Under the pieces are notes generated by a model that saw only the letters and a list, made by a program, of their open reading frames with translations, had not been told where the DNA came from and searched no databases. A DNA stretch of 64,000 nucleotides from Selenomonas bovis DSM 23594 (GTDB lineage Bacteria; Bacillota; Negativicutes; Selenomonadales; Selenomonadaceae), in assembly GCF_000381005.1 (NCBI RefSeq), contig NZ_KB908379.1, positions 1 to 64,000 of the forward strand, written 5' to 3'. The position numbers and the translations under genes are program-made. Numbering within the stretch: position 1 is the first letter of the stretch; each line of letters starts with the position of its first letter. Shown piece by piece: positions 48,261 through 56,206 of this stretch.

Positions 48261-50327
48261 TCAGGTATCTGTAATATGTAAAAATTGTTCTTTATACTGG
48301 ACGGCGAGGACCGGCAGCACGAAGCTCAGATCCTCGCTCCGCTCCAATGTCTCCTGCGCCGCCTGCCGCGCGGCGAGCAGGAGGTCCGTATCCCTGAGCA
48401 CATCCGCCGCCTTGAGATCCGGCAGACCATGCTGCTGCGCGCCAAAGAACTGTCCTGGGCCGCGCAGCCGCAAGTCCGCCTCCGCGAGTTCGAAACCGTC
48501 CGTCGTCTCCGCCATGATGGCGAGGCGTTCCCTCGCGTTTTCCGTCTTGCTGTCAGAAACAAGAATACAATACGACCGATAGGGGCCGCGCCCGATACGA
48601 CCGCGCAGCTGATGGAGCTGAGCGAGTCCAAAGCGTTCCGCATGCTCGATGACCATAAGAGAGGCGTTCGGCACATTGACACCGACCTCGATGACCGTTG
48701 TCGCCACGAGCAGCTTGATGCGGTTCTCATAGAACGCCTGCATCACCACCTCCTTCTCCGCTGCCTTCATGCGTCCATGCAGGAGACCGCAGGAAATGCC
48801 GCGGAAGATGCCATGTCGCAGTTCCTCGTAGACCTCCTCCGCAGACGGGAGATCCACATCCTCGTTCATCTCGATGAGAGGGCAGACGACGTACGCCTGC
48901 CGCCCCGCCTCAATCTGCTTGCGCACATACTCATAGATGAGCGGGCGCCTGTCCGTCCCGCGCACAAACGTGCGGATTGGCTGGCGCCCCGGCGGCAGAT
49001 GTCGAATCTGCGAGACGTCGAGATCGCCGTAGACCGTCAGCGTCATCGTGCGTGGAATCGGCGTCGCTGTCATCACGAGCACATCAGGAAGCGACTCTCC
49101 CTTCTTCTCGAGCGCCGCCCGCTGTGCGATGCCGAAACGATGCTGTTCATCCGTAACGACGAGGCCGAGCGCGGCGAACTGCACCTTGTCCTCGATGAGC
49201 GCATGCGTGCCGATGACGATATCCACCTCGTGACTGGCGATACGCTCATATATCTCCTCATGCTGTTTCGGCGTCAGATGGCCGGAGAGGAAACCCACGC
49301 AGATCCCCGTCCCGGCCAGCTGACGGGTAAACGACTCGTAATGCTGACGCGCGAGAATCTCTGTCGGTGCCATCAAAGCTCCCTGGAAGCCATTCTCCAC
49401 GGTCTTGACGAGCGCCAGCAAGGCGAGAACAGTCTTTCCCGAGCCGACATCCCCCTGCACGAGCCGCCGCATGGGCACTGGCCGCTCCATATCGCGGCAG
49501 ATTTCCCGCCAGACCGCGGCCTGATCGTCGGTCAGCGCAAATGGCAAAGCCTCGATAACCTGCTGGCTGAGCCTCCCCGCAGCGAGATGGCGCACCCCTC
49601 GCTTCGATTCTCTAGCTTTTCGTTTGAGGAGCAGCAGACCGCACTGGATGAGATAGAGCTCCTCGAACGCCAGCCGTTTCCGCGCCGCCGCGAGCATCGC
49701 CGCATCCTTCGGAAAATGGATGGCTGAAAACGCCTCCCTGCGCGGCATCAGATCATACGCCTTCTCCACAGCAGGCGGCAAGACCTCGCGAAACGGCAGA
49801 TCCAGCGAGAGCAACAGCGCCACCTCGCGGCGGAAAAATGCCTGGTTGAGCTTTTCCGTCGCAGCATAAACAGGCAGGATGCCAAGTTTGCCCTCAGGCT
49901 CCTCCTGCTCCGAGAGGAGCTGATAGGAAGTGAGCTGGCTCATGGCAAACTGTCCCTGCCCGCCATAGGCGTATTCCGCTTTTCCAGTGACAAAGAGCCG
50001 CCGCCCCGGCTGCAGCTGCTTCTTGAGGAATGGTTGATTGAACCAGCTGACCTGCAAGAATCCCGTACCGTCACCTATGAGCGCTGTGAGGATCCTGAGC
50101 CGTCGCTTCCCCGCGACACGCTCCCGTGTGCTCATGACCGTTCCCGTGACCGTCGCCTTCTCACCCGCTTGCAGGTCGCTGATCGGCGTGAGCCGACTCT
50201 GATCCTCATACGCGCGCGGATAATACGTCAGCAGATCATAGATGCGATAAATGCCGAGACGCGCCATCTGCTCCGCCTTCTTCGGCCCAATGCCCTTGAG
50301 ATACTGAATGGAATCCGTAAGCTCCAT
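48261..50327 (-). CDS. recG: ATP-dependent DNA helicase RecG
   Basis: RecG remodels stalled forks and Holliday junctions. The N-terminal wedge/OB region begins [21 protein letters not shown]. Helicase motifs follow: QGDVGSGKT (I), DEQHRFG (II), TATPIPRT (III) and QLRGRIGRG (VI). At about 688 residues it is full length. The ATG at 50327 is preferred to a GTG two codons upstream because of AAGGA spacing. It follows the M20 hydrolase gene by six bases. Confidence 0.96.
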   Translation of the reverse strand: MELTDSIQYLKGIGPKKAEQMARLGIYRIYDLLTYYPRAYEDQSRLTPISDLQAGEKATVTGTVMSTRERVAGKRRLRILTALIGDGTGFLQVSWFNQPFLKKQLQPGRRLFVTGKAEYAYGGQGQFAMSQLTSYQLLSEQEEPEGKLGILPVYAATEKLNQAFFRREVALLLSLDLPFREVLPPAVEKAYDLMPRREAFSAIHFPKDAAMLAAARKRLAFEELYLIQCGLLLLKRKARESKRGVRHLAAGRLSQQVIEALPFALTDDQAAVWREICRDMERPVPMRRLVQGDVGSGKTVLALLALVKTVENGFQGALMAPTEILARQHYESFTRQLAGTGICVGFLSGHLTPKQHEEIYERIASHEVDIVIGTHALIEDKVQFAALGLVVTDEQHRFGIAQRAALEKKGESLPDVLVMTATPIPRTMTLTVYGDLDVSQIRHLPPGRQPIRTFVRGTDRRPLIYEYVRKQIEAGRQAYVVCPLIEMNEDVDLPSAEEVYEELRHGIFRGISCGLLHGRMKAAEKEVVMQAFYENRIKLLVATTVIEVGVNVPNASLMVIEHAERFGLAQLHQLRGRIGRGPYRSYCILVSDSKTENARERLAIMAETTDGFELAEADLRLRGPGQFFGAQQHGLPDLKAADVLRDTDLLLAARQAAQETLERSEDLSFVLPVLAVQYKEQFLHITDT

Positions 50328-50333
50328 CGTCAC

Positions 50334-51461
50334 TCAGTCCTTGTACTCCGCAAAGGATGCCCGGACCAGTGCCGCGAGATAGCTGGCCGTCGGCAGAAGC
50401 GCGCACGGGTCTACGCGGAACTCCGCATTGTGATTGGCCGCAGATGCGCCCGTCCCCGTGAGCACGAAGCACCCCGGCAGGCGTTCCTGATAAAACGCGA
50501 AATCTTCTCCGGCAAGCGAGGTTGGCGCTTCCTCTACGGCCAGATTCTGCTCATGGGCGATTCTGCGCGCGAGCGCCGTCCACTTCTGCGTATTGTCTGT
50601 TGCCGGCGGTCCCTCATACCAATCTGTGACGGCCTCGGCTCCATAAGCCGCAGCAATCTGTTCCGCGAGCTCATGGATGCGTCTGCGGATCAGCGCGCGG
50701 GTCTCCGCAGACAGGCAGCGCGTCGTCCCCTCGACGAGCGCCTCATCAGGGATGACATTCCACGTATTACCTGCCTCGACATGCGTGATGCTCACCAGTC
50801 CCGCCTCCGACGGCTCGATATTCCTGGTCACAATGGTCTGTGCTGCCTGGATAAACGCCGCTGCGACCGGAATCGGATCGATGCCGCGCTCTGGGTGCGC
50901 CGCATGTGTCCCCTTGCCGCGAAAGCAGATAAGGAATCTGTCCACAGATGCCGTCACCGCGCCTTCGCGAATCCCCAACGTACCGACCGGCAGCAGCGGC
51001 GAACAATGCAGACCGAAAATCGCCTGCACATCGTCGAGCACCCCCGTATTCATGATGAGCTTCGCGCCACCTGGCGCCTCTTCCGCAGGCTGGAAAATCA
51101 GGCGCACCGTACCCGGGAGATTCTTCTGCTCACGTAGCAGCATAGTCGCACCGAGCACCGACGCCATATGGAAATCATGTCCGCAGGCATGCATGACGCC
51201 TGTCTTCTCTGACTGATACGGCAGCCCCGTTTGCTCTGTAATCGGCAAAGCATCGATATCGGCGCGCAGCGCCATCACAGGCCTGCCCGCGCCAACCTCC
51301 GCAACAACTCCCGTCTTGAGCGGCAAATCGAGCACACGGACACCGCTCTCTACGAGCAAACTGCGCAGATGTGCCGTCGTCTCTACCTCCTCAAAGGAAA
51401 CCTCCGGATGGCGGTGCAACCAATAAAACTCTTTGCGCAGGAATTCCTCCAGTGCTTCCAT
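50334..51461 (-). CDS. M20 family amidohydrolase (N-acyl-amino acid hydrolase type)
   Basis: This two-metal hydrolase removes acyl groups from amino acids. Metal ligands are visible in MHACGHDFHMA (Cys and His), FQPAEEAPGG (Glu) and FGLHCSP (His), and a dimerisation domain contains FRGKGTHAAHPERGIDPI. The 375 residues fit the HipO/AmhX group. An N-acetyldiaminopimelate deacetylase is possible, given the lysine genes some 2 kb away, but they are on a separate promoter. ATG 51461 lies eight bases from AAGGAG. Confidence 0.88.
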   Translation of the reverse strand: MEALEEFLRKEFYWLHRHPEVSFEEVETTAHLRSLLVESGVRVLDLPLKTGVVAEVGAGRPVMALRADIDALPITEQTGLPYQSEKTGVMHACGHDFHMASVLGATMLLREQKNLPGTVRLIFQPAEEAPGGAKLIMNTGVLDDVQAIFGLHCSPLLPVGTLGIREGAVTASVDRFLICFRGKGTHAAHPERGIDPIPVAAAFIQAAQTIVTRNIEPSEAGLVSITHVEAGNTWNVIPDEALVEGTTRCLSAETRALIRRRIHELAEQIAAAYGAEAVTDWYEGPPATDNTQKWTALARRIAHEQNLAVEEAPTSLAGEDFAFYQERLPGCFVLTGTGASAANHNAEFRVDPCALLPTASYLAALVRASFAEYKD

Positions 51462-51466
51462 ATCCG

Positions 51467-53002
51467 TCACTCCTTCTTCTGTGTATCCAGCTCCATGAAC
51501 AAGGCATTGATGAACCCCTGTTCGGAAAGATACCGCGGATCAAACAATATGCAGTCCAATGCGGTCAGCATCTCGCGCAACCGTTCCACCAAAAGGGTCG
51601 GCGTCGTCCGAAACAGGCGGCACAGCTTATCTTCCTCATGAAGAGAAATAGAATTGACGATAAGGAATACTGTGATCGCAGCCGCCAGCGTATCACCACG
51701 TTTTTTCACCTGCAGTGACAAAGAAGACTGCCTCACAAAATCGGCATAAATCCTCTGGATGATGCCTCTCTCCTCCGCTCCGATACCAAGCGCCAGTGCG
51801 TTGCGCTCCAGACGCTGCTGTGGCGCTGCAAAATTTTGTGGCAGCACTAGAGCGTCCGATTGCTTGCGGCGCGGACGCAGCATGGGCACCACGCGCAGCT
51901 GCGCCAACGATGTCATGAGATGGATGACATGAAGTACCGCTGCCGTGTTCCGCGCAAAAAATTCATCAAACGAAGCCTGCGGACTGCGCCAGCGATAGAT
52001 ATCGAACTGACGTTGGATCTCCTCTTTGATCCTGTGACGCAGTTTCTTCGTTGCCGGCACCGAACAAATATGATTGAGCAACATCGTGTCACGCGCATGC
52101 ATATGCCCATAAAGGAGCACTTTGTCATAATCAGCCATCGGCACATCAGGCAGTGGCAGCACCATATCCTCGTCCGTGAACAAATCACGGCAAAGGACGC
52201 TCTCATCACCAATGGACACAACATAAAAAATCGTAAAACGCGACCGCATGAGATCTTGCACAACCTTCCGGTCAACCCAGTCCATCTCCGTCTGTCTCTG
52301 CACGAAAAAAGCATGCAACGGTGTATTATCATCATCGATCATATGGTAGTCAAACAGGAAATAATCCCAAAAAGAGTGCCAGAACTCCTCTTTCTTCTCC
52401 GGGGAGTCCAAATCCTCCGGACACATCTCAGGCCCGCAGAAACGAAAAATCGCTCGGGCGAGATCCGGCAAATGCTTCTCATCCTTATAAAAAATCTGCA
52501 CGCTGCGCAAGAGACCATCGAGACGGCGGTTGAGTTCTGCAATATCCTCTTCCGACAAGTCATCTTCTACCAGAAGTGACTCACCCGCCCGAGGAAACAA
52601 TTCCTCTTTCTTGGCCAAGCATGTCTTGCGCGCGACATTCAGAATCTCGAAAAGTTCCTCCTCCGCCTCGGGCAAAGCGATCTTGTAAAAATCCCGCAGC
52701 GCATCAAAAGCCCGCTCGATTCCCGCATCATCGAGCGGAAAATCATGCCACCGTTCCCGCGCACGGTAGAGAAGCATCTCATAATCCACCGGTGCCAGAG
52801 AGTCAAACGAGTAAAAGCCACTCTGGTCAATATATTCTATGAGCAAGGAAAACAGGCGCCACTCCATCTCCATGTCGTGACTGCTCGCAGCATGCCACGC
52901 ACGGCGACGGAAATATTGCTCCACTTTCTCCTGCGGCACAATGGCCTCTGCCTCAGGGTTCTCCTGGTAGAAAAACTCCACCCTGCTGTAAATGTTCGCC
53001 AT
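51467..53002 (-). CDS. Conserved-looking 511-residue protein, unknown function
   Basis: I do not recognise the whole. No signal peptide or membrane helix is seen. Residues about 210-330 (FWHSFWDYFLFDYHM, TPLHAFFVQR, then RSRFTIFYVVSIGDESVLCRDLFTDED) resemble the region found beside SEC-C zinc motifs in many bacterial proteins, but the Cys motif itself is missing. The last 110 residues are helical, with KKRGDTLAAAITVFLIVNSI then an LCRLFRTTPTLLVERLREM segment that recalls a cyclin/TFIIB-like repeat. Both comparisons are by eye. It precedes the M20 hydrolase and recG on one transcript. Confidence 0.6.
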   Translation of the reverse strand: MANIYSRVEFFYQENPEAEAIVPQEKVEQYFRRRAWHAASSHDMEMEWRLFSLLIEYIDQSGFYSFDSLAPVDYEMLLYRARERWHDFPLDDAGIERAFDALRDFYKIALPEAEEELFEILNVARKTCLAKKEELFPRAGESLLVEDDLSEEDIAELNRRLDGLLRSVQIFYKDEKHLPDLARAIFRFCGPEMCPEDLDSPEKKEEFWHSFWDYFLFDYHMIDDDNTPLHAFFVQRQTEMDWVDRKVVQDLMRSRFTIFYVVSIGDESVLCRDLFTDEDMVLPLPDVPMADYDKVLLYGHMHARDTMLLNHICSVPATKKLRHRIKEEIQRQFDIYRWRSPQASFDEFFARNTAAVLHVIHLMTSLAQLRVVPMLRPRRKQSDALVLPQNFAAPQQRLERNALALGIGAEERGIIQRIYADFVRQSSLSLQVKKRGDTLAAAITVFLIVNSISLHEEDKLCRLFRTTPTLLVERLREMLTALDCILFDPRYLSEQGFINALFMELDTQKKE

Positions 53003-53036
53003 GAATCAATCCGACTCCATTTCAAAAATTCATTTC

Positions 53037-53045
53037 ATTATACCA
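53037..53045 (-). promoter_or_regulatory. Extended -10 promoter of the 511-residue protein-M20-recG unit
   Basis: On the minus strand TGGTATAAT (53045-53037) is a perfect extended -10 element, 35 bases before the start codon. The -35 position is only a T run. Confidence 0.6.
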
Positions 53046-53134
53046 TAAACAAGATGGCGAAAAAAGAGTGTGAAAAAGCGTCTCCTGCTCCTCCCTGGGA
53101 AAACCATTTTCTGACAAAGGCCAGCGATAGATGC

Positions 53135-53172
53135 AAAAAAGCCAGCTGTTCCTCAGCGAACAGCCAGCTTTT
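53135..53172 (-). terminator. Terminator after the aminotransferase gene
   Basis: GCTGTTC and GAACAGC form the core stem, extended by G-U and further pairs. On the minus strand TTTTTT follows. Confidence 0.78.
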
Positions 53173-53227
53173 GCAGGATAGAGAAAATCCTATCGGGCAT
53201 GAGGCCCACTCATACAGCAGCGTTTCC

Positions 53228-54415
53228 TCACTTGCCGTATTCCGCTGCGAGTTTCTTGAAAAGCGGCAGCGAGCGGCGGATGGTCTCTGTCTTGATACAA
53301 TAGGCAGCACGGAAATAACCGGGGCAACCGAAGTCAGCACCGGGAACGAGCAGCAGGCCGTATTTCTTCGCACGTTCACAGAACGCCGCATCATCCTCCT
53401 CGAGGCATTTCGGAAAAAGATAGAACGCCCCCTGCGGCTTCACGCAGGTGAATCCTGCCGCGATGAGGCCATCGTAGAGGAGCTTGCCATTCTCCACATA
53501 TTTGCTGATATCCGACGGCTTGTCCACGCAGCGCGCGACGACATACTGCCAGAGCGAAGGTGCGTTGACATGCGTGAGTACGCGCGCAGCGCCCGCAATC
53601 GCGCCAAAGACAGCACCGAAGTCCGCAACGCTGTCGGGTACGGCAATATAGCCGATGCGTTCGCCGGGCAGGGAGAACGACTTGCTGTAGGAATAGCAGA
53701 CAAGCGTATTCTCATAATATTTCGGAACATAAGGAACCGTGTAGCCCTCAAAGGCAATCTCCCGATACGGTTCATCAGAAATGATAAAGATTGGATGGCC
53801 GTATGCCTGCTCCTTTTGGCGCAGGATTTCCGCCAGCCGCGCGATGGTCTGCTCAGAATAGACCGCACCGCTCGGGTTATTGGGCGAATTCACAATGATC
53901 GCCTTCGTATTCGGCGTGAGCAGCCGCTCGAACGCAGCAAAGTCGATCTGAAAATCCTCCGTGCGGGCTGGCACGACAACGAGCCTGCCGCCGACGGACT
54001 CCACGAAGCAACGGTACTCCGGGAAAAAAGGAGCGAAGGCGATGAACTCATCCCCCTCTTCGCAAAGCGCCTTAAAGCAGATGGTGATCGCAGCGGCAGC
54101 GCCTGCCGTCATGAAGATATTTTTCCCCTCATAGTCCATGTCAAACCGGCGGTTCAGACTCTCCGCCACCGCCGCGCGCACCTGGGGATGCCCGGGCGCC
54201 ACCGTATAGCCGTGGATCTCATTCGGAGCCTTCGTTTGCAGGATATCCACCGCTGCCTCGCGGATGAAATCCGGCGTCGGTACATTAGGATTGCCCAGGC
54301 TGAAGTCGAACACCTGATCCTCACCGACCTCGGCCGCACGTTTCCTGCCAAATTCAAAGATCGTGCGGATTGTCGATTTTTTCGTACCCAGTTCATACAT
54401 CTTCTCAGAAACCAT
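53228..54415 (-). CDS. Pyridoxal phosphate-dependent aminotransferase, class I/II
   Basis: This is a fold type I aminotransferase of the aspartate aminotransferase family. SYSKSFSLPGERIGY carries the PLP-binding Lys, NSPNNPSGAVY the conserved Asn, and IISDEPYREI the Asp contacting the pyridine nitrogen. GYFRAAYCI holds the C-terminal carboxylate-binding Arg. Start ATG 54415 gives MVSEKMYELG, as in relatives; a GTG three codons earlier is the alternative. The substrate cannot be fixed. It has its own space after the ahbB terminator, so it may be a separate unit. Confidence 0.88.
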   Translation of the reverse strand: MVSEKMYELGTKKSTIRTIFEFGRKRAAEVGEDQVFDFSLGNPNVPTPDFIREAAVDILQTKAPNEIHGYTVAPGHPQVRAAVAESLNRRFDMDYEGKNIFMTAGAAAAITICFKALCEEGDEFIAFAPFFPEYRCFVESVGGRLVVVPARTEDFQIDFAAFERLLTPNTKAIIVNSPNNPSGAVYSEQTIARLAEILRQKEQAYGHPIFIISDEPYREIAFEGYTVPYVPKYYENTLVCYSYSKSFSLPGERIGYIAVPDSVADFGAVFGAIAGAARVLTHVNAPSLWQYVVARCVDKPSDISKYVENGKLLYDGLIAAGFTCVKPQGAFYLFPKCLEEDDAAFCERAKKYGLLLVPGADFGCPGYFRAAYCIKTETIRRSLPLFKKLAAEYGK

Positions 54416-54507
54416 ATCTGCCACCCATCCTCATCTCTCAAGAAATGCAGCAGCGCCGCATCTCGTATAGAACGTCATACACGCGAATATTTTAACATAT
54501 TTACATA

Positions 54508-54557
54508 CAAAAAAAAAGCGAGGAGCACTTTCGAAACCATCGCAGTGTCACTCGCTG
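54508..54557 (-). terminator. Terminator after ahbB
   Basis: The AGCGAG...CACT and AGTG...CTCGCT arms pair, with a run of ten T on the minus strand. The upstream arm overlaps the ahbB stop codon. Confidence 0.75.
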
Positions 54558-55036
54558 AAATATTGCATGGAAGTTTTCTTCCATTCTTTTTTCGAATAAA
54601 GCATGACGCGACGCGATACATGATTCTCTCTGCCGAGGCAATCTGCAATCTGCTCACACTCCGCGCGACTGTGTGCATGAATCATCGTGTAGAGATTGTA
54701 CGGCCATCCCGGCGCGACGTTCCGATCGTAGCAATGCGAGACAGACGCCGATGTCGCCATCGCCTTCGCCACCTCGTCGAGACGCTCCGGCGGGACAGCC
54801 CAGGCACAGAGGACGTTCGCAGAAAATCCAACCTCGCGATGACGCAGTACGGCGCCCATCTTGCGGATCATCTTCTGCTCCGTCATTTCTTTCACGCGGG
54901 CGAGGAATACCTCCTCGCTCACGCCAGCCCGCGCGGCCAGTTCTTTGTACGGCTCCTCGACGAGCGGGAAGTCTCCCTGCAGGGCGCGGATGACATTCTT
55001 ATCCAGCTCGCTGACCTTTTTTCCTGGCTGCATCAT
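54548..55036 (-). CDS. ahbB: Siroheme decarboxylase subunit AhbB-like (Lrp/AsnC fold)
   Basis: The 162 residues consist of an AsnC-type helix-turn-helix (ELAARAGVSEEVFLARVKEM) and a RAM-like domain. MGAVLRHREVGFSANVLCAWAVPPERLDEV matches AhbB/NirD-type decarboxylases rather than true regulators. With AhbA it would convert siroheme to didecarboxysiroheme in the siroheme-dependent heme (or heme d1) route. These proteins are often called Lrp regulators, so a regulatory role remains possible. It lies three bases after ahbA. Confidence 0.8.
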   Translation of the reverse strand: MMQPGKKVSELDKNVIRALQGDFPLVEEPYKELAARAGVSEEVFLARVKEMTEQKMIRKMGAVLRHREVGFSANVLCAWAVPPERLDEVAKAMATSASVSHCYDRNVAPGWPYNLYTMIHAHSRAECEQIADCLGRENHVSRRVMLYSKKEWKKTSMQYFSE

Positions 55037-55039
55037 AAG

Positions 55040-55498
55040 TTACCTCAGCTTGAACTGCACGTTGATCTTGTACTTCTTCCGCGACTTGAGATTCATCATG
55101 CCATGCACACCCGGAAGCGCACGCACCTCGCGCAGGATGGTGCGTTCCTGTTCCGGCGTCTGCGTAAGCAGCGTGAACCAGAGATTGTACTCGCCCTCAC
55201 GCTCGTAGTTGTGCGTGGCACCAACGTACTGATTGACAGCCTCCGCCACGGACTGCATGTGATCCTCGTCGACCTGGAGCGCCACGAGCGTTCCCGCGTA
55301 GCCGAGGCGCGCGGAGTTGAAGAACGTGCCGATGCGACGCAGGTAGCCCGCTTGTTTCAGCCACCTCAGCCGCGTGAGGACAGTCGCTTCATCCGTACCA
55401 AGCTGAGCTGCGAGCTCAGCAAACGGCCTGCTGCAGACGGGAAGATTTCCCTGCAGCAGATTCAGAAGGGCTTTATCGAACGTCGTCAGCTCCGTCAT
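55040..55498 (-). CDS. ahbA: Siroheme decarboxylase subunit AhbA-like (Lrp/AsnC fold)
   Basis: This is a 152-residue partner of the next gene with the same two-part layout. RRIGTFFNSARLGYAGTLVALQV is the AhbA-type signature, and THNYEREGEYNLWFTLL carries the Tyr/His-containing segment of the active site. The two subunits would form a heterodimer acting on siroheme in the cytoplasm. ahbC, ahbD and siroheme synthesis genes are not in the window. AAAGGAG lies ten bases before ATG 55498. A palindromic operator precedes the pair. Confidence 0.8.
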   Translation of the reverse strand: MTELTTFDKALLNLLQGNLPVCSRPFAELAAQLGTDEATVLTRLRWLKQAGYLRRIGTFFNSARLGYAGTLVALQVDEDHMQSVAEAVNQYVGATHNYEREGEYNLWFTLLTQTPEQERTILREVRALPGVHGMMNLKSRKKYKINVQFKLR

Positions 55499-55552
55499 AG
55501 GTCATGCACTCCTTTATCGCACCGTCACCCACAGCAGTGAAAGCGCCTCTAG

Positions 55553-55608
55553 TATGAATCTGATTCATATTTTCCTTTATTGTAGCAGAGTGTCCCATAT
55601 GACGTCAA
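55553..55608 (-). promoter_or_regulatory. ahbAB promoter and 17-base palindromic operator
   Basis: On the minus strand TTGACG (55608-55603) and TACAAT (55584-55579) are 18 bases apart, overlapping the 3' end of ysxC. TATGAATCTGATTCATA (55553-55569) is a perfect palindrome starting about ten bases after the -10 box, where a bound repressor would block transcription. The regulator is unknown. Confidence 0.72.
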
Positions 55609-56206
55609 GTAAATCTGAACGTCCTTCATTTTTTACAGAAGAATATGGCAGGACCGAAAGCTCCGCGACACCGAGCGTCTGCCGGATAAGCGCGACTTGT
55701 TTCGCACAGGCGTTCTTGCCGAGTTTGTCCGCCTTGGTCGCGATAACGAGCACGGGGATGCCGTTCCTCACCAGCCAGGAGAACATCTCGATATCAGAGC
55801 GCATCGGCGCATGGCGGATATCGATGAGCTGACAGACGAACTGCAACTGCGGCGAGTGGAGCAAATAGTCCTCGATGAACGCGGACCACATCTTCCGACG
55901 CTCCTTCCCCGTCTTCGCATAGCCATAGCCAGGGAGATCGACGAGGTAGAAGCTCTTCCTGTCCGCCGTCCCCTCCCCTTTAGCGCCCAATGCGTAGAAA
56001 TTGATGGTCTGCGTCTTGCCCGGCTGCGAGGAAACGCGCGCGAGATTCTTCACGCGCGTGAGAGAATTGATGAGGGAGGACTTGCCGACATTCGAACGTC
56101 CGATGAAAACAATCTCCGGCATCTTTTCCTCCGGATACTGCTCCCGCTTGACGGCCGAAGCAACGTAGACGGCCTGTGTGATGATGACGCGTTCCTGCTC
56201 AGGCAT
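55577..56206 (-). CDS. ysxC: Ribosome biogenesis GTP-binding protein YsxC/EngB
   Basis: This TRAFAC GTPase is needed for large-subunit assembly. [12 protein letters not shown] is G1, the Thr in [10 protein letters not shown] is the G2 region, [10 protein letters not shown] is G3 and TKADK is G4. At 209 residues it is typical. It overlaps the end of lon by eight bases; lon-ysxC is a standard Firmicute pair. Confidence 0.95.
   Translation of the reverse strand: MPEQERVIITQAVYVASAVKREQYPEEKMPEIVFIGRSNVGKSSLINSLTRVKNLARVSSQPGKTQTINFYALGAKGEGTADRKSFYLVDLPGYGYAKTGKERRKMWSAFIEDYLLHSPQLQFVCQLIDIRHAPMRSDIEMFSWLVRNGIPVLVIATKADKLGKNACAKQVALIRQTLGVAELSVLPYSSVKNEGRSDLLDVIWDTLLQ

Noticed and set aside
46120-48582. 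820-codon open frame on the plus strand
   Set aside because: It lies antisense to asd and dapB, is extremely rich in Arg, His, Asp and Leu, has no ribosome site and shows no family motif. It is a mirror frame caused by GC-biased codon use.
48285-49727. 480-codon open frame on the plus strand
   Set aside because: It is antisense to recG, which has all its helicase motifs; the plus-strand frame has no motif or start signal.
53218-53230. CAGCGTTTCCTCA beside the aminotransferase stop, resembling the inverted-repeat element end
   Set aside because: Only about 11 bases match and no further element sequence adjoins it, so chance is a sufficient explanation.
52745-55540. 931-codon open frame on the plus strand
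   Set aside because: It runs antisense through the 511-residue protein gene, the aminotransferase, and ahbA/ahbB, each of which has clear motifs. Composition is that of a mirror frame.
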